From positions 25,217,501 through 25,281,500 of the forward strand of contig NC_092568.1 of the NCBI RefSeq assembly GCF_037975245.1: 64,000 nt of DNA, given 5' to 3'. Below are positions 1 to 13,400 of the stretch, piece by piece. Positions within the stretch are counted from its first letter, which is position 1, and each line of letters starts with the position of its first letter. Source of the stretch: Apostichopus japonicus. Its lineage: Eukaryota > Echinodermata > Holothuroidea > Aspidochirotida > Stichopodidae. Below the pieces are notes generated by a model. The model was given only the letters and a program-made list of their open reading frames with translations. It was not told the origin of the DNA and did no database searches. The translations under genes were made by a program, and so were the position numbers.

Positions 1-705
1 AGCCGTATATAGATATACGGCTCTGGGCAAAACATGACACTACCGCCCCCCCCCCCCCCATGTGTAAATGCGACGCCCCTGGTTTTAGGGAGGGAGTGGG
101 GTCCGAATTGATGAAGTTATGGCCTTCCGGTTTGTGGAGGGGTTTGTAAGGAGAATACCAGTCGATACAATATTTTCCAGGAAATACGTGGACATGTTAA
201 ATTGACTTTGCCCACTCATGTTGACTTCATGAATGGTTATTAACAGTGTAGCCAATTACTGATGGCTAAATGAGTTAGTTTAGAACTGCCTCATTCAGAA
301 ACAAGTATGTCTAGGCTAGTTTGTCAACAAATAATCAAATGGATAAAAAGTAATTGTTATCCATGTGAATGAAATCCGGGAAGTCTAGTCACGTTAGTTT
401 TCTGGCCTATGCTAGGCTCTATCATGGGTATACCATATATTATTGCCATATATTTTATGGGCAACATTCCCATACCCCGCTCGCCCGGTAACCAAACAAT
501 GTGTTAGCGTGTAAATGTGGCTCTCTTGTTTAGGCCCAGGCCATTTGCCCTCCAAGATCCCACGGAGGCTATGATCAGTACCTGTACGAAGTGATATGTA
601 TAAATCACTGCTGCACATGTCCAAAGTTATGAGTGATCGATTTCTCATGCCAACAACAATCGAGCTTGAGTTCGACCCCTTCGCACACTGCCTTTGTGTA
701 TGTGT

Positions 706-719
706 TACACCATGGAAAC
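706..719 (+). promoter_or_regulatory. Weak X-box-like site upstream of the CCDC42-like gene
   Basis: TACACCATGGAAAC matches 11 of 14 positions of the RFX consensus. It is 1.7 kb before the coding start of a ciliary gene that has at least one untranslated first exon upstream. A match of this quality can arise by chance. Confidence 0.18.
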
Positions 720-1898
720 CACGATTTGAATGCGAATCTAGGTACTGCAACCTAGTACAGTGCGATGCAAGGGGCTTCGCAGGTAACCACCTTGGTAATT
801 TAGGTCTAAGTTATTCGGTTCACGGACCTACCTTAGAAGTAGAACTAAGTGTGTGATGACTGAGCCGAAAAAATAAGTGAATTTTATACATTGACCCAGC
901 ATACATGTAAGTATTTCGCTAATTAACCGACAAACGTTGTCCATTTCTGAAGTTATTCAGAACTTTGTAGGCTACTTTAAATTACTTATATGTAAGTTTT
1001 AAAGCTACTGCACAATCGTTAATGTTACTTGTTAGGCCCCCCCTGTAACTCTGTAAGTTAATTGTACGTTTCCATACAGTTCTAACTTAAAGAATGCATG
1101 CTAGCCTTACATTCTTTCATTCTTTCAATAAGAAAATGGTGTAACGTTCTGGGTTTCCATGTGAGGAGTTTTACCCATCTCAAATTTCTGACAGACTAAG
1201 TTACAGTTAGGCTAGCCTATGTGTGTGGGCATTATAATGTAGATATCTTGCAATAATTAAAATTTTAAAATATGACATGGAGATTACATGCATGATTCAG
1301 ACAGTCTGAATGTTGTAACCTACAAGTCTTTTCGATGGCCAAATTAAACAACATATTGGCCCAACTGTAGTTGTGACATAACTCCAATATTTCGGAAACT
1401 TCGTGCTTGGTCTATATAAGTAGTACGGAGAATCCATTGAAGCTGATCGCCATGATGATTATTGTCACAGAGAATAAACAGGCTTATTGTGAATATAATT
1501 AACATTTCATATGTCCAAAATACCATCTGTAGCTTAAAATTCAAATGAGCTATATTTCATGACAAGCAGTTGGATCAATATGTAGCTAAGTTCAAAAGAC
1601 ATGCATTGGTTCATTTAAAACCTATCAATGATCTTGGATCAACATCTGCCAACAGCATATCAACTGATATTGCTTCATATTCTGATGACTCATTAATTTA
1701 GAGACTATTAAATAGGTGGTATATGTAAGAGGTATCACAAATGAATGTTTCAACATATTAATGGAAATGTGCAGCTTTATTTCGTAACACATTCCTCCAA
1801 ATTGCCACTAGATCATCCCTCCAAGTAAACAGAAGCATAGAGTTTACCTAGGCCAGGTGACACTAACAAATCTGAGACATAGTCACATGATCACTGGT

Positions 1899-2290
1899 CA
1901 GGGGGTAGGAGCCGGGGGGCACATGACCCCCCCACTTTTTTTCCAAAATAGCAAATGTGCCCTACTGGCAAATAAAATGTGCCCCTTTGATGAAGAACTG
2001 TCTTTTGGATTTCTTAAGCCTTTGTTAATTTTAATATTTTATTTTAATTATTTATTTTTAGTCTGTACATGCTATTTTTGAAATAGCATCCCTTATCTTT
2101 TTGTAGCACGGTTAACAATATACAATCGCGATATATAGTATTGATAGCATACTAACACATCATATATATTTACGTGATATGGCCGGTGTGTATCGGTTTA
2201 TAGCATAACGAGTGGTGGTTGTGGAAGGAAAATGTGTCCCTCTGATGTTGTGCCCCCACCCCCACTTTTTGGAAGCTTCCTGCCCCCCTG
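1899..2290. mobile_element. hAT-like non-autonomous element with C/G-rich subtermini
   Basis: The left end CAGGGGGTAGGAGCC and the inverted right end (reverse complement CAGGGGGGCAGGAAGC) form an imperfect terminal inverted repeat. The subterminal CCGGGGGGCACATG followed by a run of C and ACTTTTT resembles the start of the element at 30109. The flanking 8-mers TCACTGGT and ACTGTGGT agree at only five positions, so a decayed 8-bp duplication is plausible but unproven. No coding capacity. Confidence 0.45.
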
Positions 2291-2442
2291 ACTGTGGTGA
2301 CCATTTTCAGCACCATAGCTCTATATAGCATACTTATTGTAACAAATTGACTTTGTGTATCAAGTAAATATATGCATGACTTTGAAATGATATTTTTCAT
2401 CAATTAAAATGATTACAGAACCTTGTAACTGAGAGAAGGAAG

Positions 2443-5400
2443 ATGTCATCATACACCACAAAGGCATTACCAATGCCGCTTCTAAAGACATCAACTCTAG
2501 ATCTAGAGGAGCCGAAACAAAATGTCTTTGTCACCCAACTTGGAGATCATACCAGGTGAAGCTTCTTTCTTTTCCTTTTTATTTTTGTTGAAATATTTTC
2601 TACTGTTCAGGTTATCATGTTCAACAAAAATAAATGAAATTGAAATCACTGTTGCTTTATTTGTCACTCGAGAAAACTATTTGGACCAAGTTGGTGATGT
2701 TTCCATGTTCCATGTAACTTAAAAGCTTCCTGCATTGCAAAAATGATAATTAAAGGTCTGCTGTATAGACCCAAACTATAGCACGCTGACATGGAAAAGT
2801 TTCTTGAGATTACGTATTCGACCTGCCTTGGTCGTTAAAATGACCTCTTTTTACTTATTAGTCTGGAGCACCTGCCACATATTTTCTCTTGTATGAGGGT
2901 CTTTGTGTGAACGCTGTATGATTAACTACACTGTAGACATGAACATATTTCCACACAGCGTTTACACAAAGAGCCTAATGGTGCGAGGAAGCTATGCAGG
3001 CTAATTTTAGAGCCTGAGGTCGATTTACGTATGACCGTGGCAGGTCGATTACGTAATCACAAAACTTTCCTATAGCGTGCTATAATTGGAGCCAATAAAG
3101 CAGATCTTTTAAGTACATGAAAAGCATAGAAGTACAATGTACAGTGTGTACATTGCAAGGATTAAAAGCTTTCAAAACTTTTTTCCTGATTTAGGCTTTA
3201 TTTTTTTTATTTTAATTTCTTTATCAAACTTCCAGTAGAAGCCAATCACAAAAAGTCATTAATTCTTATCTAGGGATATTTCTAGGATATCAGAAGAGCC
3301 TAAGAAATCCATGAAACTGTATTTAATTCAAATTCTTGTAGCAAGTCAATCCTTGCTGCATTCAAATTTTTGCAACTTTTTGAAAGCAGAGGGGGTTTAT
3401 CAACAATTTTTTTTAAAAGGATTTGATTTGATTTTATTCAGCAAATTATCACTCTTCATCTACTGTACATACAAAAAATTGCGCATATAGAGAAACATTT
3501 AAAATACAAGATGGAAATATACTTATATGCATTGAAAAGAAAATAACATGCCAAGAATAACCCTTTAAGCTAAAAGCTTATTTCCAAAGGGGTCCATGCA
3601 TAACCTTAAAAATACAGAAGATAAGAAATTTACTATTAAAACATCTAAAACATGCCATCAAACACTGTAAGAAAATAAAAAGCAAGAAAGATATTTACAA
3701 GCTAGACATTCATATGATTTAAAAGGTAGGCTTTGGCATCTTTTTTTAAAATTGTATTTCAGCAGGATATGGATATGGTGTAACTGATATCCATTGCAGA
3801 AAGCAGGTCTGTGGTAGAATTGTTCCAAATTTACAATCATCGCCTAAAATTGACTTCATTTTCCTTAGAGCAATGTTAATTTTTCCGTTTTTATTTTTCA
3901 ATTAATCTTTAAACAGTATAGATCAGCCTGTTCTTGTTTGTGTCAAAAAGGTGTGTGAGGCATTTTAATTACTCAAGCATAACCATGATGTATATATGGA
4001 AGTTTGCATTTAAAAGATTTCTCACCCTTTGATCAATAGTCCCCTTCATAATATTTTTCATTATGATCCCAATATTACATCACTTACAGAAATGAGGAGG
4101 ATGAGTTACCACCAGAAGATGTCAACAAGTATCCCATCGTCAAAGAGGTTTGAAAAATTTCCTTTGTTTCTTCGCCATAATCTTTCTGTACATCTATGGA
4201 GACATAAATTCACTATTCAGATATAAAGTAATGTTTGTTACAAATATTTGTAATATTTAGTTTGATATTGTTCATCAAGTGGCTATGCATTTAAATAAGA
4301 TGGTTTAAATGATCTGGGCTGAAGTTCGGTATTGTTTATCAAGTGGCTATAGGCTCATCAGCAACAGAATTGAGTGAGACCAGATATTGAAAGCACACTG
4401 TAGTTAAAACAAAAAGGAAACACAACCATGTATGGTAACATTGTAGAAAGTTCAGTTGAAAGATACAGATCAACCAACTTCCCAACATCTGCATCTATCA
4501 TATGAAATGAGTGATGGGCAAAGACCATATGCGGTCTCTCTCTATTTTCACTCCTAATATGCAGTAGGAACTAATGAAGTAATGATTTGTAAATATTTTT
4601 GTTGCTTTGTCAGATAAAGAAGGATAAACCAACTAACTAACTAATTATCTAATGATATAACCATTTTTTGCATACAGTGAAGAAATACCTGCAAATATTT
4701 TATACTATCAAAGTCTATTAAGATATTAGGGTAGATTGTACGTGAATGTGGCATACTACTGAGTACAAGAGCAAGTTGGAAATTGTTTCAATAATTACTA
4801 ATTAATGAACCTTCCCTCATCAGTGACAGTGTGCAGTTCACTAGGCATCACATTACATGTTTATAATAGCTGACATTATCAACTGTATTTGAATAAATGA
4901 TTGCATTCCTTCTTTTAAAGTTCTGTGTTTTCAATTTTTTTTCCCTTCTCCCTCCTCATTGAAGTCAGCGGCTCAGCTTATTGAGACCGGACTGAATACA
5001 ACACAAAAGACATTGCTGCTAAAACGAGAGGTGGAAGTCGAACAAGTGACAGAGGAACTGAGGGTAAAACGGGCAGAATTCCAACAGAGGATGGAGTACT
5101 GTGAGAGGAGGAGAGGTGACTTACAGCAGAGACAGCAAGAGGTTGGTTTATATATGGGAGTATAGAGGGTAGGTGGGGCGGGGGGGGGGCAAGAGGTTGG
5201 TTTATATATGGGAGTATGGAGGTTAGGGGGAGGGGGGAAGAGGTTGCTGGAGATATGGGAGTATCGAGGGAAGTGGGGGAAGGAGGTTGGTTTAGATATG
5301 GTAGTATAGAGGGAAGGGGGGCAAGAGGTTGGTGTATATATGGGAGTATAGAGGGTGGGGGGCAAGAGGTTGCTTGGGATATGGGAGTATATAGGGTAGG

Positions 5401-8285
5401 GGGGGGAGGGGGAAGAGGTTGCTTGAGATATGGGAGTGTAGATGGAAGTGGGGGGGGCAAGAGGTTGGTTTAAGATATGGGAGTATAGATGGTAGTGGGG
5501 GAAGGAGGTTGGTTTAAGGTATGGGAGTATAGAGGGAAGGGGGAAGGAGGTTGGTTTAAGACATGGGAGTATAGAGGGAAGGCGGGGGGGGAAGAGGGGA
5601 AGAGGTTGGTTTATATATGGGAGTATAGAGGGTGGGGGGCAAGAGGTTACTTGAGATATGGGAGTATAGAGGGAAGTGGGGAAAGGAGGTTGGTTTAAGA
5701 TATGGGAGTATTGAGGGAAGGGGGGCTAGAGGTTGGTTTAGATATGGTAGTATAGAGGGAAGGTGGGGGAGAGGAGGTAGTGACAAGAGGTTCACAATGT
5801 TGGTAGGTTTCATAATCAAACAAACGACTTGAAATTTCTGGATTTACTAGGGTCCCTGGTCCATCCCCATCTTGTTGAGACACTAGGTCTCTCGTCCGAG
5901 AACTTACTAAAGATAATCTGAGACATATATGCCGATGAGAGGAAGGACTTCTGAAACAAGGACAGATGAAATATTGCATATTTTTTTGTTGCATTTTACA
6001 GCACAAAAGAAACTGTGAAACAATGTCAGGACAAATCCCCAGATCCCTGGGCAGCGTATCCGTTTACTGTTAACAGCTGAATTAGAACTGAAGGCTTAAG
6101 TAGCATTAACAATTAACTCACACCAAGACAAGTTCACATTGTCATGCAATGAATCCTCTTGTTTACAAGCTTTGGGACTTGGCAAAGTCACAAAACACAC
6201 AGAGCAAGTGCACATAACGTGTGAACGAAATTTCACATCTCTGCAATAATTGATGAGAAAACCTGGCTCACTAAAAGAGTTGTGTAATCTTCTGTTGCAT
6301 TCCATTGATGTTTTGTCTATCGCGGTCAGTGACCATGCTATGAAGCTTGCATGCAGTACGTAGGTTGGATAATTGATAAGGGCTCACAAATCAAACATTT
6401 CTATAACAATCAAAAAAATTCACACTTACCTGGTGAAGAAGTCATAGAGGGAGACATTACTTCTCATCAAATATTCTTACTAATCCTGGTCATACTGAGT
6501 TTCCAATTTAATTTTCTATCCTTGTTCCTGAATAGAACATTCATATCATCCGATTCTTGGAGTCTGTATTTCATCTGCAATTGATGTAAGTCGGTATTGA
6601 CATTAATGGAGCAAAATGTTGCTTAATGTTTCTCTGCATCTGTGTGATCATGAATCTGTCAGCTTCAGTTATGTTTGCTTTGAGTGTTGGCTTCTGTTAC
6701 ATTTTGCTCCCAATGTTCGTTGCATTCTTTGCTGCAAGTTCAAATTCATAGAATTTTCTCAATTTCTCTGGAACGGGTGATAAAAGTCCTTATGACAGAG
6801 CCCAATATCTGTTATAAGCACTCATGGTTCCCATACGGTGTGGTAGAAAGTAGGGGGAAGGAAAATCCTCTACTCTGGGTCTTGACAATCTTTGAATTTT
6901 GAAAAATCCTCATATTAACACTCTTTCTTATTGTTATATTTTAATAATGAAATGTTTCTTCTTCAGCAGATATAACATTTTGGGTCAATTTGGATGTAGG
7001 CTCTCCTGTGATTTTGTAGTTTTGCCATTGTAGCCCTCGTTTTGCAAAAGCAGATTTTAAGGTTTCTTGCTCTTTGAATGCCCCCTCCACTCAAATTAAC
7101 AATAGTGTTATTAAGTAGTATTATTTTGCAAAAGTTAAAATTGTTAAGACTACCGTAGGTAGCGTAATGTAAGGACCCCAGAAGTTTCGTTCCTACGTAG
7201 TAGACCGTAAGACATGTGTCTTAAAGCCTGAAATGTCATGTTTATTTAAAAGCGTGGGGACCATTAGCACTACAGCAGAAGCTTATAGAATGATCCTTTA
7301 TAATTTAGTGCGTGGTCAAATTCTGATTAAAGCAACTAATTAAATTTAAATACTATTTTTCTGTCATGTCAGCAAATATTTGCGATCATTAATTTCTTTG
7401 TTACTATCATTTCTTGTTGAGTTGTAATTATATTTTGCCCTTTCTTGTTAATTACCATCGTTTCTCATCTTGCTGTTACACTTTTTATATCTATAGTTCT
7501 AGAAAGTTCTTTTCATGTCCTAGATATATTTTCTTGTTATTTTGTTTTCGTTAATTTACCGTTACTTTCTACAAGCTATTGTTGTATAGTAACTTCTTGT
7601 ACATGTCATTGACCTTTTGCACAACTTAAGAAAGAATCGACAATTCTTTCCCACATATTCAATAATTACTGGTAGAGGTGACTAAAGATTAGACGTTAAA
7701 GCCTGCCACACATTGCATGGGCTGAAGACCACTTAGGCTGTACAGTTTTAACAAATTTATGTGACCAGTCACAGGGAAATTAGATAACCAGTGACCTAAA
7801 CAAGCAAAGGTTGCTAGCTGTAACCAGTCGTTATGTGCGCTGATCAGATGGTCAGTGTGTGGGGTACAGTTGTGAGACCCATGCATCTTCAAAAACATAA
7901 AAAAAAACTCGGTCGTGACGATCTGGTCAAGTCTGGTCAGGCAGTGTGTGTTTGGCTTAAAATACCATTCTTCCCACTGCGCCCCGCTCCCCCCCCCCCC
8001 CCCCCGAGAATAATATATGTGTCGATATATATATATATATATATAAATGACTTTGAGTTAGTTAGAATCATGTTTGTTCTCTAGAGTAAGGCAAATATGT
8101 CACCAAAACAGAACTAGTATTGTTCGATACAGGTGACAAACGAATTACGACCTTCCTTACCGGTTTCGAACCTCTGGACATACAATCAGCGTCCATAGCC
8201 TAGAGCGGAAGGCCCGTGGTTCGAATCCCGGTGGAGGCTGAAAGTTTTTTCACTGTTCTTGATTTTCCAACTCATTTCGATTTTC

Positions 8286-8321
<36 letters not shown>

Positions 8322-10446
8322 GCATTTCAACAAGATTTTAAAAAGATGTAATGAATGGTTTTCATATTCTGTCACATTGGACGAGGAGGGGGGGTGATTC
8401 CAACTGTCTGTTTGTTATGTTTGTAGCTATTCAAAGTAATGGTCACAATATTTAATTATATTAATATTTTTGCCAGATAATAATAACATATGTAATCATT
8501 ATCTGGCAAAAATATGAATTCTCTCGGCCATGCAGCCAATTATTGTAGGGTTCATTCCTCTCAAAAGTTTCCCAGCGACAGTCTGTCATGATAACAGGAA
8601 ATAACTTGTTCTTACTTTACCTGCACTTTTCAAAAGCAGCTGCTAAGTCATTCATGTTTCATTTTTAATTTCCCCTCCACTCTCTCCCATTCCAACACAT
8701 TTTCCATGCCTAGCCTCTTCTTTCGTATTCCTTTATTTCTCTTTCCGACGAGTGACGTTAACCCTTTGATTCCTTTCCTTTCACAGATGAAGGATCGTGT
8801 CAAAAAATTTGAGAAATTCATAGATGAGACGGAAGCAAAACGTAGAAGAGCGATTCATAAATATCAGACGGAACTGAAGTTAAAGGAACAGAAAGAGAGC
8901 GAACTAGATCAGCTTGTGACTCAGCTGGATGAATTAAAAGACAGGTAAAACTAAAAATAATATCATCATGTAATATTAAACACCAAAATACTAATTCTGA
9001 ACATGACTTAAGGTCATGAAATGCCAATTGATCACTCATTTTGTTAGAGAAAATGTCACTTGTCATCACGCTGCATTAGCATCAGTATGCATCAGTTTCT
9101 CTGCAATGCACTTCAGCAGTTGCTGAGAATAATTCAATTGGTTTAGCATTGCAAAATGGCCAAATAATTACCCAAAAATCATGCAAAGATGTTTAACAGT
9201 TAAAGGACACCAAAGCTATTTTTTAATTTTTTGGGGGGGGGGGGGAATTTCAGTATTTTAAGGTTTAGAAATTCATACACCTCAAAATTCTATGAAATAT
9301 GTGAACTTTAATTTATTTCCTGTATGAGAAAGAGGGAAAGGAGGCTAAATAAATGGTAGGAAAATGCTTAGCTTAAAAAGAAAAAAAATTCACACTCTGT
9401 TTGTTGAAAATTCTGTGTCAATATCTTGTTCCTATCTATAGATATGGTTGATTGAATTTGATCTACTTTGACTGGTACTTCAGCCCTCTGTTCTCCCCTG
9501 GATTTGATCAGAGTGGGTGGTGGTCTGTGATGCGGTCACATCAGATGTTGTTCAAGTGCTTAACTTGCCTATTGAAATCTTCTTGTTGATTTATGCTTGA
9601 AATGTGATACATTTGGCATACATGGTTATAGCTGCCAATGATTACAATTTCGTCAAAATGCATTTGTTGCTTTGCAGAAATAACATCTTCCTCTGTAAAT
9701 AAGTGAGTTAAATATTATATCAAAATAAAATAAAACTGTTAGCGAACTGCTTATCCACCAGAGAGCATGTGTAAGAGAATGTGTAAAAGTAAGTTAGCCT
9801 GACGTTTCGATCCTGGCAGGATCTTCTTCAAAGGCTTAAAAATGGCAAGTAACAGTAACAGGAGGGAGAGAAAAAAAAAAATAAAAAAAAAATAAATATG
9901 ATATTGTCAGTTTTATTTGCACTACCCTTATATCTGTTACAGTTCAAATAGACAATTTTTAAATGTTAATGCACATTGAGGACAAAAAGGAAATTTATCA
10001 ATTCAAAACTACATTTTAAGTTTTGCTACATTTGAAGAAAGTGCTTTCTTTCCTTGAGTTATGATATAGATTATTATATTCTTTATCAAATTTGTGAGAT
10101 CTGCGACCCTCTTCTTTCTTTATCCAGACATGGGTTCTTAGACCAAAGGATCCAAAAACACAAGAAATTTGAAGTGTATTTAATGAAGGTTCTTGATCAT
10201 GTTCCAGAGAGTAAGTCATATTTTAGGCATTTTCTTTTTCTTTTGTATAGATGGTAACTGCAGATCTTTATTTTGCAAATTTTGAACTTGTCAGTTAATG
10301 TTTATAATATCACATATCTTTCAGCAATGTTCTTGTTTATTAAATAAGCCGGACCATCATTCTGTCCATATTTGTTTTTATTTAATTTTTTTTATATTAT
10401 TATTATTAGTAGTATTATTATTATTGTTATTACTACTATTACTTTA

Positions 10447-10485
<39 letters not shown>

Positions 10486-13400
10486 TTTATGATTATTATT
10501 ATTATTATACATTGTTCATTTGGCAATAGATGTAAATTCCTGGACATTTTAGAATTTTGAAATGATTAGTATCTCCATACCAAATTTAATAACAAATTTG
10601 AGTTTGGCTCCAACCAAATAATTCTATGCGACATTAAATATGTGATTGAAGATCTATAGGCAGGCTTTATGTTGCATAAAGAAAAACATGAAATGTTCCG
10701 CATCAGTGCCAGATTTTAGTGTCCTTTATGAGCAATGTTATGAATTACCAGACATTGAATTTTGTCATCAGATATTATGTCGTAGAGTGATGTGAGTGTT
10801 TGTTGTTTACCATCGGTTGCAACAGATTTGTATCATAAGTGACAACATGGAGTAAATGTGGTTTGTAAAGTGATTTCATGGAGATGCATTCATGTCAAAT
10901 TAGAATTTGGGTTGATTTTGGACGGTTGCCTATGTAGTGTTTGATATCAATATTCCTTAATTATGCAGGTTATTAAAGAACGGGAAAATGACATGACATG
11001 ATAAATAACAGAGAAAGTGTCTTGTTGACAAATATTGTGTTTATAATTAATGGGAATCATTAAGATCTCTGAGTATTAACATTTCTTTCCTGCGTTCCTT
11101 CTGTCTTTCTTTCTTTTCTTCTTTCTTTCTTTCGTTCGTTCGTTCTTTTTTTCGTTCGTTATTTTGTTTTTTCTTTGTCTGTCTGTTTGTCTTTGTGTCT
11201 GTCTGTCTGTCGTTCGTTCGTTCGTCTGTCCTTTCTGTCTTTCGTTCGTTCGTGCATTTGTTCTTTCGTTATTTCGTTCTTTCTTTCTGTCTTAGTGTCT
11301 GTCTGTTTGTCTGTCTTCCTTTCTTTTTTTCTGTCTTTTCTTTCTTCCTTTCTATTCAGTATCAATGGAAGGCATATTTATATATCTACACAATTACATA
11401 TGTTTACATTCAAATGAACTCAGGTGTTGCCTCCATGTTTTGCATGGCTTAATACTCTAGTTCTGATTGTCGTATCGGTGTCTAGTTAAAGAGTTGCAGC
11501 AATTTGATGATAAAATGCACTCCTTTATCTTCATGCTCTAGATTATCTTGAAGTGAATGATTCCATGCTGCGTGCTATAATGGATCGGCATCGGACTCTG
11601 GCTGCCACAAACAGGTCCCTGGTAGAGAGAGTTCAGGACATGTATGATGGAGTAGAGTCAGCCACTAAAGAACTAAACCAAATCAAAACCAACCACGTGC
11701 AGAAGAAATTGGTATGATACGTCTTGTTTAAATCCAGGGACAAGAGTGGCACTTGCCTCAAGCAAAACTGTTATATCCTCCTGCCAGACAATAAACAGTG
11801 CAAATCATATCTCCCCCCCCCCTTCCCCCCCACCCACATCTCCCCCAAGCATTAGAGAAGTATAATTCATGATTAAGTATTGTGGTGAGATTTCAGTGCC
11901 CCTCCCCTCTACCCCCCCCCCCCCCAGATGATGTTGGTACCTCTCTCATCGTTAGCAGACACTTTGGAGCATTGCACTTTTTCCCTGGATGTCCAACTTA
12001 GTACATTGTACTAACTATAAATTCTATCAAACTCTGAAAATTTAGATACACAGCAATTGAAACGGGAAAAAAATATTATATGCCCGCACTTATCAAAATT
12101 AGACGCCCATGTTGCTACTAAACCTCCCGAGGGAGTACATTTCATCAATGGGATCTTGCCAATGTGTTGATACTCATTAACTTGGATCATTTTACTACAG
12201 CATGGAAGTATAGACTATAGCAGGGTTGTCCAACCTTTTACAGAGGAGGGCCACATGAAATGATTATGATGAAGGAGGGGCCGCATGAGCCCTACGCTCG
12301 ATTTTCTTTTCTTTTGCCCGAAGCCCAAGACAACAAAATGTGAGCCCTTCGAGCGGAGCGCGCTGATTTATTTTCCTTCCTGATAAAACAGATGAATAAA
12401 GTTCAGCCGTCCCCCCCCCCCTCCGCTGAGAGAGTGTCACACAAAGTGACCTGTATGCAGTTTTTTGGACCCAGAAGGTTCGAATGATTGATTATATAGC
12501 TTCAAATTGTTATCAATAAATCTGCTCACTAAAATTTCGCACCATAGAGCATCTCTGACGGGCCGAACGCAACCCTGTGGTGGGCCGGATTGTGGCCCGC
12601 GGGCCGTAGGTTGGACAACCCTGGACTATAGTGACTCAGTTTCATACTGACGATTTAAATTTCCTTCGGTTGCAATCAGTGGCAGACTGGCCACACAGGC
12701 ATTTGGGCAATGCCTGGTGGGCCGGTGGGCTGGGAGCCTGGTAAAATTTACAGCCCATTTTCACAGTAGTTAATAGAATACAGACGGGCTGTGTAGAAAT
12801 ACATTTTTAACTGTGGGAATCAGTCATGTAAAGACTGTCCTCTCTGCTGCTACAAGGTGCTCCTCAAGTTGAACCTTTTCACCGATGCTTACAAGAGCAT
12901 TGGGCTTGCCTACAAGCTGCTGGTAACGCTACCTGTGTCACAAGTGGCATGTGAACGTTCTTTCTCTGCTTTGAAGAGAATCAAAAACCGTTTGAGAAGT
13001 ATAATGACACAAGAACATCTTGAGGCGTTCATGTTGATGTCTGTGGAAAAAAGGATCTTGGCCAAACTTGACACTAAAAATATCATTGATGGATTGGCTG
13101 CCACAATCAGCGAACTGCGTAGGCTCCTACTCTTGTAGATATGACATGTGCTCGTGTTATTGAACATATATGATTTAGTGGATTTTATTTAGTTTTTTTC
13201 AATTTATTCAAGCATTTGTCACAAAATGCTTGAAAAACTATTTAAAATCCAGTCTAAAACATATTTTTGCCTAATTTTGTTTACGTTTTTAACTTTCCTC
13301 AGTTTAATCAAGTGTTGCTATTTTTTAAAGGATTATTGTTACCTACAAAATTGAGAAATATAGCATCATTTTGCATCTGGGCATTCCTTAACTTCAAAAG

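Larger units (their letters stand above)
1..2418. other. Upstream region of the CCDC42-like gene, no coding sequence recognised
   Basis: The window opens with a short palindrome (arms AGCCGTATAT and ATATACGGCT, bases 1-22). A C-run at about 47-59 follows, then AT-rich unique DNA. Open frames here (for example around 600-850 and 412-750) overlap on opposite strands and have no recognisable motif. A hAT-like element occupies 1899-2290. The untranslated first exon and promoter of the gene starting at 2443 should lie here. Confidence 0.5.

Noticed and set aside
596-856. 86-codon open frame upstream of the first gene
   Set aside because: It overlaps an antisense frame, has no recognisable motif and no splice-site support.
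4973-5819. Long proline-rich or glycine-rich frames on both strands
   Set aside because: They follow the minisatellite period, overlap on opposite strands and have no start context; they are low-complexity artefacts.
8184-8240. Intact tRNA gene
   Set aside because: The A-box and B-box are too close; the anticodon arm is missing.
11159-11452. Lys/Arg/Thr-rich or Ser/Phe/Val-rich frames
   Set aside because: They come from the TTCG/TCTG tetranucleotide tract read in several frames.
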